DNA of 64,000 nucleotides from Deltaproteobacteria bacterium (lineage in GTDB: Bacteria > Myxococcota_A > UBA796 > SXON01), in NCBI GenBank assembly GCA_947484175.1, contig CANKOI010000001.1:83752-147751 (forward strand), read 5' to 3'. The notes beneath the pieces were generated by a model. That model saw only the letters and a list, made by a program, of their open reading frames with translations. It did not search any database and was not told where the DNA came from. The position numbers and the translations under genes are program-made. Every line of letters begins with the position of its first letter. The stretch's first letter is position 1. Of the stretch, positions 21,513 through 33,160 are shown piece by piece.

Positions 21513-23015
21513 TCAGGGAGCGGTCGGGCGGCGCGCGGCGGCGCCTGCGCCCCCGAGGCGGCCCCCGTAGTACAGCGCCGAAGCGCTCCCCGAAAAGCCC
21601 CTGCCCGCTCCGCCGCCGGGCACCATGCCTACGCACTCTCCCGCCGCCCAGAGCCCCGGCACCGGCGTGCCCTCGGGGGTGAGCACCCGGCCGGCCGTGT
21701 CCGTGAGCACGCCGCCGAAGTTCTTGGCCAAGCCAGCGCGCACGCGCACGAAGACCCAGACAGCGCCCCGCAGCTGGTCGGTCGGGATCAGGTCATCCCC
21801 GAACTCGTCGGTCTGGGAGGTGAGCGCGAGGTCGTTGTACTCCCACACCTCCTGAATGACGGAGCTGTCGACCCCCGCCACCGAAGCGGCCACGGCCAGA
21901 TCGGGGTCCCGGACCAGCTCGTCGGAGCCCAACTCCAGCACCTCGCCGAACGAGTAGTACTCGGGAACAACGAGCGTGGCCCAGTTGTAGGCGGGAGGGG
22001 AAAACGTCAGGGTGTCGGGATCGTCGATCGCGGCCACGAGCCACACTCCCTGTTCGGGGGCCAACCCGACCACGTCGAAGGAGCCGAGCGACTTCTGGCC
22101 GATGAACCGCTGGCCGTCGGCGCCCACGAGCACATACGACGGGGTCTGGCCGAGGATGAGGGCTTCTCCAGTAGTCGTGCGCGGGTCCTCTACGGAGTGT
22201 ACGTACGCGCCGATGTCTTCGGGCCGGTGTCGAGCCGCGCCCACCGCGGTGAAGAAGGGGGTCCCGCCTCCGTTCGATGAGGGCAGCGTCTCGAAAATGG
22301 GGTCGAGCGCCACGAGATCTGGCCGCACCTCGGCGACCGCGGCGAGGTCTCGCAAGAATCCGCCAGTCGCGACCACCACACCGCCGGAGGCGGCCGTGGC
22401 GCCCGTCTCCCCCGTGGCCATGTCGCGCCAGTAAACGCCCACCACCGCACCGTCTTGCAGCGCTGGCCCGGTGACCTCCACTCCCGTTCTCAGGGTGTAG
22501 GCGGTTCCGGTGGTGATCTGCTCGAAGGGCGTGCCCTCTCCCGGCCAGCCCAAATCATGGATCCGCGCTTTGGTGCCCTCCCCGCTGGCCGCCCTAGGGC
22601 CGCTGACGCCGGCGCCGTGCTCATCGAGCCAGGACAGCGTTTCGCTCGTGCCGAGGAGGTAGGCGGTCACGCTCTCGCTCTGACCGTCTTCCCCGGTGGT
22701 CAACGTCCAGTCGGCCTGAGCCTCTTCGAGGGAGTCCACCACGCCCTGCTCGGTCTGCCAGGGTGTACCCGTGCCGTACGCCTGACCCGCCAGCCGCACT
22801 CCCCTCCCGGGCGTCGTTTCGCGCTCGAACATCACGACCGAGGCGCCGGCCGTTGTCGCCTCGATCGCCGCTGCCGCCCCGGCCGGCCCGCTGCCCACGA
22901 CGACCACGTCGTAGGTGGAGTCGAACACCGTCGGGCTAGCGGCCGCGGTATCGGCCGAGTCTTCCTCACGTGGCTGCTCGGCATTGCAGGCCACGGTCGC
23001 CGCGAAGAACAGCAT
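21513..23015 (-). CDS. FAD-dependent oxidoreductase (fumarate reductase flavoprotein-like), predicted lipoprotein
   Basis: [21 protein letters not shown]-terminal [32 protein letters not shown]; lipobox-like AATVACNAE. Confidence 0.8.
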   Translation of the reverse strand: MLFFAATVACNAEQPREEDSADTAAASPTVFDSTYDVVVVGSGPAGAAAAIEATTAGASVVMFERETTPGRGVRLAGQAYGTGTPWQTEQGVVDSLEEAQADWTLTTGEDGQSESVTAYLLGTSETLSWLDEHGAGVSGPRAASGEGTKARIHDLGWPGEGTPFEQITTGTAYTLRTGVEVTGPALQDGAVVGVYWRDMATGETGATAASGGVVVATGGFLRDLAAVAEVRPDLVALDPIFETLPSSNGGGTPFFTAVGAARHRPEDIGAYVHSVEDPRTTTGEALILGQTPSYVLVGADGQRFIGQKSLGSFDVVGLAPEQGVWLVAAIDDPDTLTFSPPAYNWATLVVPEYYSFGEVLELGSDELVRDPDLAVAASVAGVDSSVIQEVWEYNDLALTSQTDEFGDDLIPTDQLRGAVWVFVRVRAGLAKNFGGVLTDTAGRVLTPEGTPVPGLWAAGECVGMVPGGGAGRGFSGSASALYYGGRLGGAGAAARRPTAP

Positions 23016-23070
23016 CGCGGGAATGTAGCCCTATCCACAGGCTACCCGCCATCGGTTGACCGGTGGCCGC

Positions 23071-24882
<1,812 letters not shown>

Positions 24883-24985
24883 GACGGCACCTGGGAGCGG
24901 AGGGGTCGCCGTTTCACCCGAAAGGACGGCTTGCGCAAGCAGCCCTCGGGGGATTCCCTGCCGCGATGGCGCCGCCCCGGAGGCC

Positions 24986-26500
24986 TCAGAAGTTCGGGAA
25001 CGCGTAGGTGAGTGACAACGGATCCCCTTCGAACGGGGGGAAGGCGATGGCCTTCACCGCAGAAGACAAACAGGCATCGAAGTCGGTTCCCTTCCAGTCG
25101 CCGCTCGGAATCTTCGCCGACGACACGCTGCCCGAAGTCTGGACGGTCATCTTCACCTTCACGCCGCTCGGAAAGTCGCCGCTGGCCTTCTGCTCCTTGA
25201 TGTAGCAGAGTTTCACACCCTTGTTGTTCTTCATCATGGTGTCGATCACCCGCGTGTCGAGCGTGGCGGCCTGCGGCGACGGGCCCTCGTCGGCCGGTTC
25301 GGCACCCTTCGCGGGCGCTGGTTTCGGCTTGCTGACCGCGGCCTCCGGCTTGGGAGCGATGCGTTCGGGGGGGGGGGCCGCCTTCGCCGGGGCCGGCTTG
25401 GGGGCCTCCACGGGCTTGGGCGCCACGGCAACGGCCTTGGGCGCTTCGACGAGAGGCGGCACCGCGACGGGGGGCGCGGCCTCGACGGGAGGCGTTGCGA
25501 CCTCGACGGGAGGCGTTGCGACCTCGACGGGAGGCTTTGCGGCCTCGACGGGAGGCTTTGCGGCCTCGGCTGGGGGGGCGACGACCGGGCGGGCGATCGG
25601 GGCGACCTCCGGCGAGGGGCCGCCCATCGCGGAGAGGCCGCCACCCGCGAGAAAGTGTGCCAAGCCGAGGATGACGGCGAGGAAGAAACCGCCGGCCACT
25701 CCCAGCACGATGCTGGCCGGTCGAACACCGCGCCCACCGGTGAGGATGATCAGGGCGGCGCCCGCACATCCGAAGACCGACATGAAGGTGCCGATGGCGC
25801 CGATGGGGCTCAACACGAGGAAGGCCCCGGCGACGTGGATGAGGGCGCCGAACAGGCCGACCCCGGCAAGAAGCATGGCGAACGTGAGGTCGCCGCGCGG
25901 ATCATGGTGCGAGGCGACGGACTCCGCCGGGGGCGGGGGGGCAGCGGCCGGTGGCCGAACCGCGATCGGAGGCGGCTGAGGCGCGCGCGGCGGCGGCGCG
26001 CCTCGCTTCGCTGGCGGCGGCGGGGGACCTACGGACGGCCCCGCTGGAGGTGCGCCTGGCGGTCCGCCTGGCGGGGGCGGAAACGGCGACGCGGCAGGCA
26101 CGAAGGGGGGAGGGGGCTCGGGCTCGGGCGCCTGCACCACGGTGTCGCGCTCGCCGCCCTCGGGCTTGGGGGCCGCGGGGGCGGCGCGAGGCACTGTGGA
26201 CTCTGCTCCGGAGTTGTCGGGCGACACCTGGGTGGGTCGCGGATCCATGCTGCCATCGTCGCTGGGGGGCGTCGCGCGGGCGCGGGCTTGCTTTTCCAGC
26301 TCGGCCGCGCTGGTGATCAACGTCCGTTCGTCTGCCGCACTTTCCGCTTGGGGATCGCCTTCGGGGGCCGGCGCCTGATCCGGGCGCCGGATGAGGATGG
26401 GACTTCCGCACTTCCGGCACGTGGCCTTGTTCACGTCGCGCGTGAGCTTGGAGTCGGGGATCTTATAGGATGCACCGCAGTTATCGCATACGACGCGCAT
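24986..26500 (-). CDS. MJ0042-type zinc-ribbon protein with Pro-rich linker, TM segments and AgmX/PglI-like C-terminal domain
   Basis: [36 protein letters not shown]-terminal [32 protein letters not shown]. Confidence 0.8.
   Translation of the reverse strand: MRVVCDNCGASYKIPDSKLTRDVNKATCRKCGSPILIRRPDQAPAPEGDPQAESAADERTLITSAAELEKQARARATPPSDDGSMDPRPTQVSPDNSGAESTVPRAAPAAPKPEGGERDTVVQAPEPEPPPPFVPAASPFPPPPGGPPGAPPAGPSVGPPPPPAKRGAPPPRAPQPPPIAVRPPAAAPPPPAESVASHHDPRGDLTFAMLLAGVGLFGALIHVAGAFLVLSPIGAIGTFMSVFGCAGAALIILTGGRGVRPASIVLGVAGGFFLAVILGLAHFLAGGGLSAMGGPSPEVAPIARPVVAPPAEAAKPPVEAAKPPVEVATPPVEVATPPVEAAPPVAVPPLVEAPKAVAVAPKPVEAPKPAPAKAAPPPERIAPKPEAAVSKPKPAPAKGAEPADEGPSPQAATLDTRVIDTMMKNNKGVKLCYIKEQKASGDFPSGVKVKMTVQTSGSVSSAKIPSGDWKGTDFDACLSSAVKAIAFPPFEGDPLSLTYAFPNF
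25480..25563. repeat. Four 21-bp tandem units within the Pro-rich linker coding region
   Basis: cctcgacgggaggcgttgcga x2 and cctcgacgggaggctttgcgg x2, encoding [14 protein letters not shown]. Confidence 0.9.
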
Positions 26501-26571
26501 GGATAGATTCCCTTGGCTGGGCGAACGGCCGAACCTACGGGTTCAGCCGCTGTTTGTCAATCGTTGCGGGG

Positions 26572-27603
26572 TCAGGGGGGCGTGACGATGAGGCTCCATT
26601 CCGCGGACTCGTGCACGGTCAACACGGGTGCCGGCTGGGCCGCAGCGATCGCAGCGGAGGTGCCCCCGCCTACGACGGCGACCAGCCCAACCCAGAACCA
26701 CCAACGGCTGGTGATCGGCCCGTCTTCGATGCGGACGGCCCGCCCCGTCTTGATACGAACGGGCTCGTCGCGGCCGCCCGAGGCGGACTTCGTGGTGGTC
26801 CGTGGCGCGGCGGGGGCGATCGTGGTGCTGCCGGTTCGCTCCGGAGGGGCTGCCGCCGCAACGGGCGCGGCGCTCAGCTGCCCGGCGAGCTGCCCGGCGA
26901 GCTCCTCCCAGTCGAGCCCAGCCGCGTTCACCGGAAGCTCCACGGAGGCATCTACGGTATGGGCCTCGCCGTCGAGCTTGTAGAGCAAGAGGTGGACGTC
27001 GCCATCCGCGCGGATGACGCCAACCACCAGCGCGTCGGTACCGAGGGCAGAAAGCAGCCCGAGGACGGTGTCGTCGTCGGGGGGAGCCCAAGCCGTGCGG
27101 GCCAGGCCGGCGTCCACCTCTGCCAGCATCTTCGCGGCTGTGCCCCTCACCGCGGGGTGCGTGGCCGCGTAGCCCGGCCAGAAGGTGGCGAGCGCCGTGA
27201 GGTCTTCGCGGGCGAGCAGCGTGTCGCCCAGCGAGAGTCGCGCTTCGGCGAGGCTCCACGCCACGTCGGCCAGTTCACTTCGCCGCGCCCACCCCGAGCC
27301 GGCCCCGAGGTGCAGGCGCGCGGCTTCGTCGAGCGCCGCTACGGCCTCCTTCGCACGGCCTTTCGAGAACAGGACCCGCCCTTCCGCGTAGCGCGTGCGT
27401 GCCTGCTCCAACGCCTCCTCGTGGCCGGCGGCGAGGGCGGCAGCGGCTGCGGTGGCTAGGGACACCTCGAGGCGCTCCAAGGCCAGCGCGTCCCGGAGCG
27501 TGTCGGTGGCGGCCGCCGCTTCGTCCCCAGACACCCCGCGCGCATCGAGGGGGAGCACCGCGAGGGAGGCGGCGAAGACGGGACCGGCGAGGAGGAGCAT
27601 CAT
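26572..27603 (-). CDS. Hypothetical exported, membrane-anchored protein
   Basis: Start re-assigned to MMLLLAGPVFAASLAVLPLDARG at 27603; C-terminal TM segment WWFWVGLVAVVGGG. Confidence 0.6.
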   Translation of the reverse strand: MMLLLAGPVFAASLAVLPLDARGVSGDEAAAATDTLRDALALERLEVSLATAAAAALAAGHEEALEQARTRYAEGRVLFSKGRAKEAVAALDEAARLHLGAGSGWARRSELADVAWSLAEARLSLGDTLLAREDLTALATFWPGYAATHPAVRGTAAKMLAEVDAGLARTAWAPPDDDTVLGLLSALGTDALVVGVIRADGDVHLLLYKLDGEAHTVDASVELPVNAAGLDWEELAGQLAGQLSAAPVAAAAPPERTGSTTIAPAAPRTTTKSASGGRDEPVRIKTGRAVRIEDGPITSRWWFWVGLVAVVGGGTSAAIAAAQPAPVLTVHESAEWSLIVTPP

Positions 27604-27669
27604 GGGCGGAACGGGGGGCCGTAGCGGAAACTTACGGCCGGCCGGGTCGTTAACCGCTACACGGCGGGT

Positions 27670-28392
27670 ATGGGCTTGTTCCTCCTCGCTGCGGGCTGTG
27701 TACCAGCAGCCGTGTACGGCCTTCGCTTCGACGGCGGCATGCCCGAGGCCACGGAGCTGAGCGCGGTCGGAGGCGTGTTTCCGGGCTTCGCCGGCGCCGC
27801 GATGCCCCTCGCCGACACCGCGGTGGTGGGCTTTCAGGGCCGGCAACGCCTCTCGGAGGGGGTGGCGGTGGCGCTCGCCGGCGGCGTGGCCGCGGACTCG
27901 CTCGAAGGCAACCCTGTGGGGGTTGTCGAGATCGAAGTTCAGGGCCGGGTCCTCGACGAAGCGCCGGTCACGCTCAGCCTCCTCGGCGGGGTGGATGGGT
28001 ACGGGCAAGTTGGCAATGAGGGAGGCCTGATCGGGGTTCATGCCGGCCTCGTGGTCTCGCGCCACGTGGGCGGAGACGTTCGCCCCTACCTGGCGGCAAA
28101 GGTGAACCCGATCCTCAACGTCGGGGACGAGGTCTTTCCGTGGGTACAGTACGGTGGCGGGCTGTCGTGGCGGCCGGAGCTGACGCCCGCCGCCCGCGGC
28201 CTTCTCGCCCTCGAGGCCAGCGGCTACCGGGGTTTCGGAGCCAACCTCAGCGACCGCGAGGATCTCGTCATGTGGGGAATGATGCTGCAGGTGGGCGCCA
28301 GCTTCGGCAACCGCAGCGCCCTCAGCGCCAGGAGCGGAGCAGATCGGCCAGACGCACGTATTGCTCGGGCCGATTGTAGAGCTGCCCGCTGA
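27670..28392 (+). CDS. Hypothetical outer-membrane/lipoprotein-like protein
   Basis: LFLLAAGCVPAAV lipobox; beta-rich sequence; 3' end overlaps a convergent gene. Confidence 0.5.
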   Translation: MGLFLLAAGCVPAAVYGLRFDGGMPEATELSAVGGVFPGFAGAAMPLADTAVVGFQGRQRLSEGVAVALAGGVAADSLEGNPVGVVEIEVQGRVLDEAPVTLSLLGGVDGYGQVGNEGGLIGVHAGLVVSRHVGGDVRPYLAAKVNPILNVGDEVFPWVQYGGGLSWRPELTPAARGLLALEASGYRGFGANLSDREDLVMWGMMLQVGASFGNRSALSARSGADRPDARIARADCRAAR

Positions 28393-29476
28393 TTCGTACG
28401 AACGAACGGTGGTCGTAGCTGGTGAAGGGCACCTCGATGCGGTGCTCGCCGTACATCCGCGCGGTCAGGAGGGGGCCGTCCGCCGGGGTTGCCCACGGCA
28501 CCTGCACGGCGGCCATGGGCCCGTACCACGTGGGGTCGTCGGGGTGGGGAAGGTCGACACCGAGGGCGTGAGCGAGTCGCTGCCGGCCCTCCTGGACCAG
28601 CGCGTGATTGCTGGCGCGAACGTCGTCCAACCCCAAGGCTTCGAGTCGGTCGAGCGCGGCGGGCACCGCCAGCCACGCTGTGGGGTCGAACGTGCCGGTC
28701 CATTCGAACTCGGCGGCGAGCCCCAGCTCGTAGCCGTGACTGGTGACGGTGGGGTGCGCTCGCTGACGCCAATCGGGATGCACCCAGAGAAACGCTGCGC
28801 CTTTGGGGGCGCACACCCACTTGTGAAGGTTTCCCGTGTAGAAGTCTGGAGCCAGCTCCGAAATCGTCAGCGGGAGCAGTCCCGGCGCGTGGGCGCCGTC
28901 TACGAGTACGGCGACGCCGCGGGAGCGCGCGAGGTCCACGAGTTGGGCCACGGGGAGCACGAGCGCGGTGGCGCTGGTCACGTGGTCCACGATCACGAGG
29001 CGGGTGCGGGGCGAGAAGGCGGCGGCGAAGGCCTCGACCACCTGTTCGGGCCGCTGGATGGGAAAGGGCAGCACCGCGGCCACCTGCCGCACGCCGTGGC
29101 GGTGCTCCAGCCGGACCAGCGCACGCCTCACGGCGTTGTAGCCGTGATCGCAGCGCACCACCTCGTCGCCCTCGCGCCAGTCGAGGCTCTCCAGCGCGGC
29201 CTGCACGCCGTGCGTCGCGTTGGGCACCAAGACCAGGCCGGCGGCATCGGCGTTCAGGAACGTTGAGAGGCGGGCACGCACGGCATCGAGGCGCGCGGGC
29301 AGCTCCCGGCCGAGGAAGTGCACCGGCTCACGCTCCATCTCCTCGCGAAGCGCAGTCTGCACCGCGAGCACCGAGCGGGGCGTGGCCCCGAAGCTGCCGT
29401 GGTTGAGGTAATCCACGGCGGGGTCCAGCCCCCACTCGGCCACGAGATCGGCGGAGCCGGTCGTCCAGGATGCCAT
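28322..29476 (-). CDS. Class V aminotransferase-fold PLP-dependent enzyme (isopenicillin N epimerase-like)
   Basis: YLNHGSFGATPRSVLAVQ, VLVDGAHAPGLLPLTISELAPDFYTGNLHKWVCAPKGAAFLW. Confidence 0.88.
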   Translation of the reverse strand: MASWTTGSADLVAEWGLDPAVDYLNHGSFGATPRSVLAVQTALREEMEREPVHFLGRELPARLDAVRARLSTFLNADAAGLVLVPNATHGVQAALESLDWREGDEVVRCDHGYNAVRRALVRLEHRHGVRQVAAVLPFPIQRPEQVVEAFAAAFSPRTRLVIVDHVTSATALVLPVAQLVDLARSRGVAVLVDGAHAPGLLPLTISELAPDFYTGNLHKWVCAPKGAAFLWVHPDWRQRAHPTVTSHGYELGLAAEFEWTGTFDPTAWLAVPAALDRLEALGLDDVRASNHALVQEGRQRLAHALGVDLPHPDDPTWYGPMAAVQVPWATPADGPLLTARMYGEHRIEVPFTSYDHRSFVRISGQLYNRPEQYVRLADLLRSWR

Positions 29477-29534
29477 CCGCGAGGCTATCCCGATGCCCGG
29501 TCAGGGCCGCCGCGCGGGCTGGTTAGGACGGGGC

Positions 29535-30329
29535 ATGCTCCTCCTCCTCCTGCCGTTCGCGCTCGCCGAAGAGTCCACGTTTGTCGGGGCTCGCGCCGAG
29601 GCGGAGGTGAGGAAGTCCCCCGAAGCGTTCGCCGCTGCCGAGCTGGGAGGCATCCTCTCCTTCGGCAACACCGAGTCGATGGCGCTGACCGGCCAAGGAG
29701 GTGCGTCGTATCGGTGGGGAGACAACGCGGTGGGCGGCACATTCGGGGTGAATTGGGGGCAGTCGCGGATCGACACCGACGGCGATGGTCGCCTCAACGA
29801 CGCCGAGCGCCGAGCCGACTTCGTGAAGACGGCGGAGCGGGAAGCGGCAACGCTCCGGTACGATCGGTTCCTCGGCTCCACCTACAGCCTCTATGCGTTG
29901 GGTGGGGCGTTCACGGACTCCTTCGCAGGCTACGACTTCCGGGTGAACGGCCAGTTCGGCGTGTCCCGGAGTTTCGTCGCCCGGCCCACGGCGGTCCTGA
30001 AGGCCGAGCTCGGGGTCGACATCGCGCGCGAGGATTTCGTGGACGAAGTCGTGCCGAACGCGCAGACCGTACCCTCGGCGCGCCTGCAGATCGGTGGGAA
30101 ATATGCCTTCAATTCGCACGTGTCCTTCGAGGACACCGTTGAGGTCTACGAGAGCCTGCTCGACTACGAAGATTTCCGGCTCAACAACACGGCAGCGGTC
30201 ACCTCCTCACTCACCGGCCGCGTGAGCCTGAAGTTGAGCCATGTCCTCGCCTTCGACAATGTTCCGGTCGAAGGCTACCAGTCGCTTGACCACAGCACGC
30301 TGGCGTCGCTGGTCCTCACCTTCCTGTGA
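29535..30329 (+). CDS. DUF481 (YdiY-like) outer-membrane protein
   Basis: Signal peptide then AELGGILSFGNTESMALTGQGGASYRWGDN; upstream ATG at 29493 also possible. Confidence 0.75.
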   Translation: MLLLLLPFALAEESTFVGARAEAEVRKSPEAFAAAELGGILSFGNTESMALTGQGGASYRWGDNAVGGTFGVNWGQSRIDTDGDGRLNDAERRADFVKTAEREAATLRYDRFLGSTYSLYALGGAFTDSFAGYDFRVNGQFGVSRSFVARPTAVLKAELGVDIAREDFVDEVVPNAQTVPSARLQIGGKYAFNSHVSFEDTVEVYESLLDYEDFRLNNTAAVTSSLTGRVSLKLSHVLAFDNVPVEGYQSLDHSTLASLVLTFL

Positions 30330-30333
30330 CCGG

Positions 30334-33135
30334 CTACTTTAGGAGCGCTCGCGACCAGCGCTCGCCCGACCTGCGCAGCTCGGTCGTGGGCCAGTAGTCG
30401 AGGTCGAGGCGCAGGGTGACGACCCCCGGGCGACCATCGAGGTTTTCGCCCTCCAGCCGTACGTTGGCACCGTCGGGCTTGTTCCTCACCGCGGCCGCGA
30501 ACGCATCGAGGTCGGCGACCGGCTGGCCGTCCACAGCGAGGATGCGCCAGCTGGGGCTCAGGTCGTACCGATCGGCGGGTCCGCCGAACCAGCGCCATCC
30601 CACGTACACCCCGCTGCCGGCCACCCCCGCCTGCAGCCCCGCCTCCTCGGAGATCTGCTGCACGAGCGCCCCCGCGAAGAGTACGGCACGGTCGAGCCCG
30701 CGGGTATTGACTACGGTGGTGGGCACGGCCAACGAAACGACGCCCCCCTGGCGCCACACTCGCAGCGTCAACACTTCCGCGCCGGTCTCCAGCTTGCGCC
30801 AGTCCGATGTGGGGGTGCCCGAAACGTCGAGCAGCAGGTCGCCTTCCACCACGAGGCCGCTGGCTCGACTGGTGGCCGAAACGTGGGTGACCGCGAGGAT
30901 GCGTGACTCTCCGGCGCGGAGGAGGGTGGCGGCCTCCGCGGGGGAGAGTCCCCGGTCCACCGCGAGGGCTAACGGCAGAGTTGCCCAGGCGACGCCCAGC
31001 GTGCGGTCTGGCGAGGCCCTTCCTGAGCGCAGCGCGGTGGCCACTTCGGCCACGATGTCTGCCGGCAGGCCGCGGAAGCCGGAGGACTGGCTCTTGCCCG
31101 AGCCCGTTAGAAACGACGCGAGGAGCGCGACCACCTCCCCCTTCCGGTTGACCACGACGCCCCCTCGCTCGAGCGGTTCATCCTGGGTGGCGAGGAGGTC
31201 GATGTTGAAGTCGCGGTACTGCGGCGCGTCGGGGGAGTAAAGCGTGAAGGGGCGGTACTCGCGCACCCGCGTTTGGCTCCAGGCGTACTCCAGTCGTCCG
31301 TTGAGTCCGACCTGCCAGACAGCGGTGCCGGGGGCCTGGCGCGCCGGTTGGAGCCGGGCCTCGCCGAGCGTGGTTCCGCCGAGCAGCTTGGGGTCGTACT
31401 GCAGCACCGCGAGGTTGTGTTCGGGGTGGAAATACACCGGGCGGGCGGGCACGCGCACGGCGCCGCCCACGAGCAGGCTCACCTCCGCGAGGGCCTGCGG
31501 GACGGTGTCGCGGTCCACCACTACCAGCCCAGCTTTCGCGTCGATCACGAGGCCAACCCCCGAGTAGAAGTCTCCTTCGTTGCCTGACAGAACGAAGGGT
31601 AGCCTCGTCTCCACCCAAACCAAGGCGCTCGCGACCTTGCCGGGTGGCCCCGGGGGAGGCTGGGGAAGGGTGACGGGAGCGGGCTGTGCCGGGACTTCTG
31701 GGGGGGGCGCCGCCAGCGCGACACAGGGCCAGCGGCCGGTTGCGTCGTCGCGGGTGCAGTGCTGCGCCGGAAAAAGGGAGCGATCGATTCGCCAAGACGC
31801 GAGCTTCGCCCGGTTCGGCTCGTCGAGGGTAACGTAACGAACCGGCACGCGGGTGTTCGCCGGCAGTCGGGCGAGGATGGCCTCCAACGCGGCGAGATCG
31901 GGGGTTTCCTCGCCGGCGACATAGTCGATTCGCGCACTGTCGGGCACCCCGCCGTGGCGGAGCCCGTAGGCAGCGGCGGCCACGTAGACCCCTCGAACGG
32001 GCACGAGGTGATTGCGCGCCTGCTGGAAGCTCAGATCGTGGAGGAGATCGCCCCCCACTTCGAGGTAGGCGCTGGGCGTGTCGGCGTGGAGGTCGGTCAC
32101 GGCGATCTCCACGTCGAGGGGGGCTCCGGCGCGCTCCAGCGAGAGCTTGAGCGTGCCGCCCACATGGTCGTCGAGGGCGGCTTCGAGTCGCGGGAAGCCA
32201 TCGAGCGGGGTGCCATCGAGGCCCACGACGATGTCGCCGACCTTCAGCACGTCGTGTGCCGGCCCGTCGGGCACCACCTCGCGCACGACGAGGAGTCCGG
32301 TCGCGTCGGGATTGCGCTGCCGCGCGGCTTTCTCGGTCTCCGGCCGGAGCCCGAGGCGCTGCAGTTCCTCCCACGGCGTGTTGCGCCACACCGCGTGTAC
32401 GCTGCCGCGGGTCACCGGGTGGCCGGCTTGGATCAGGGCCAGCGCCCGCGCCACCCGGTGCAGCGGCAGGTAGAAGGAAGCGGCGCTGTCGCGCCGGGAG
32501 CCCGCGTTCAGCGCCACGACGCGACCGTGGATGTCGAGCACCGGCGAACCCGAGCTGCCGCCCGTGGTGCCGGCCGCGGCTTGGATGTAGGCGGTGTTGA
32601 AGTCGTTGTACCCCTTGCCGTAGCGGGGCGCGTCGCGGTCGAGGCGCGCGATGGTGCCGCTGTGGATGGAGAGTTTTTCGCCGGCGTTGTTGCCGAGCAC
32701 ACGAATCTCCATCCCCACTCGGGCGCCAGCGGGGTCGAGCACCAGGGCGTTGACGTTGGTGTAGCGGAGCGCGGCGGGGTCGTACTGGTAGAATCCGAAG
32801 TCGTGGACGGGATCGCGGTAGATCGCGCGCAGCGGGACCACTTCGTTGTTCTGCGTGATGCCCTCGCTCTTCACGGGCCCCGGCGTGACGACGTGGCGGT
32901 TCGTGAGGATGATTCCGCGCTCCGCGTCGACCACAAAACCGGTTGCGAAGCTGTGCCCGGCGTTCCCGGTGTCAAAGGCCCGCGTGCTCAGGATGTCGAT
33001 GGAGATGACCGCCGGCGTGGCGGCCTGCACCATGCTGCTCCAGGGGTCTTCGACCGGTGCGGGCGCGCGGGTGGGCGCGGCGAAGGCGGGCGCGGCGGCG
33101 AGGGCAAGGGCGAGCGAAGCGAGGGGCCGGAGCAT
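30334..33135 (-). CDS. HtrA-like serine protease, Nma111/Deg7-like, with active and degenerate protease domains and PDZ domains
   Basis: GFVVDAERGIILTNRHVVTPGP, IYRDPVHDFGFYQYDP, YIQAAAGTTGGSSGSPVLDIHGRVVALNAG; degenerate GLVIDAKAGLVVVDRDTV; signal peptide. Confidence 0.88.
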   Translation of the reverse strand: MLRPLASLALALAAAPAFAAPTRAPAPVEDPWSSMVQAATPAVISIDILSTRAFDTGNAGHSFATGFVVDAERGIILTNRHVVTPGPVKSEGITQNNEVVPLRAIYRDPVHDFGFYQYDPAALRYTNVNALVLDPAGARVGMEIRVLGNNAGEKLSIHSGTIARLDRDAPRYGKGYNDFNTAYIQAAAGTTGGSSGSPVLDIHGRVVALNAGSRRDSAASFYLPLHRVARALALIQAGHPVTRGSVHAVWRNTPWEELQRLGLRPETEKAARQRNPDATGLLVVREVVPDGPAHDVLKVGDIVVGLDGTPLDGFPRLEAALDDHVGGTLKLSLERAGAPLDVEIAVTDLHADTPSAYLEVGGDLLHDLSFQQARNHLVPVRGVYVAAAAYGLRHGGVPDSARIDYVAGEETPDLAALEAILARLPANTRVPVRYVTLDEPNRAKLASWRIDRSLFPAQHCTRDDATGRWPCVALAAPPPEVPAQPAPVTLPQPPPGPPGKVASALVWVETRLPFVLSGNEGDFYSGVGLVIDAKAGLVVVDRDTVPQALAEVSLLVGGAVRVPARPVYFHPEHNLAVLQYDPKLLGGTTLGEARLQPARQAPGTAVWQVGLNGRLEYAWSQTRVREYRPFTLYSPDAPQYRDFNIDLLATQDEPLERGGVVVNRKGEVVALLASFLTGSGKSQSSGFRGLPADIVAEVATALRSGRASPDRTLGVAWATLPLALAVDRGLSPAEAATLLRAGESRILAVTHVSATSRASGLVVEGDLLLDVSGTPTSDWRKLETGAEVLTLRVWRQGGVVSLAVPTTVVNTRGLDRAVLFAGALVQQISEEAGLQAGVAGSGVYVGWRWFGGPADRYDLSPSWRILAVDGQPVADLDAFAAAVRNKPDGANVRLEGENLDGRPGVVTLRLDLDYWPTTELRRSGERWSRALLK

Positions 33136-33160
33136 GGCGCCCCGTTATCCCTCCGGGGCC

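Noticed and set aside
25952-26506. Plus-strand Arg-rich ORFs around 25655-26506
   Set aside because: Shadow frames of the Pro-rich zinc-ribbon protein
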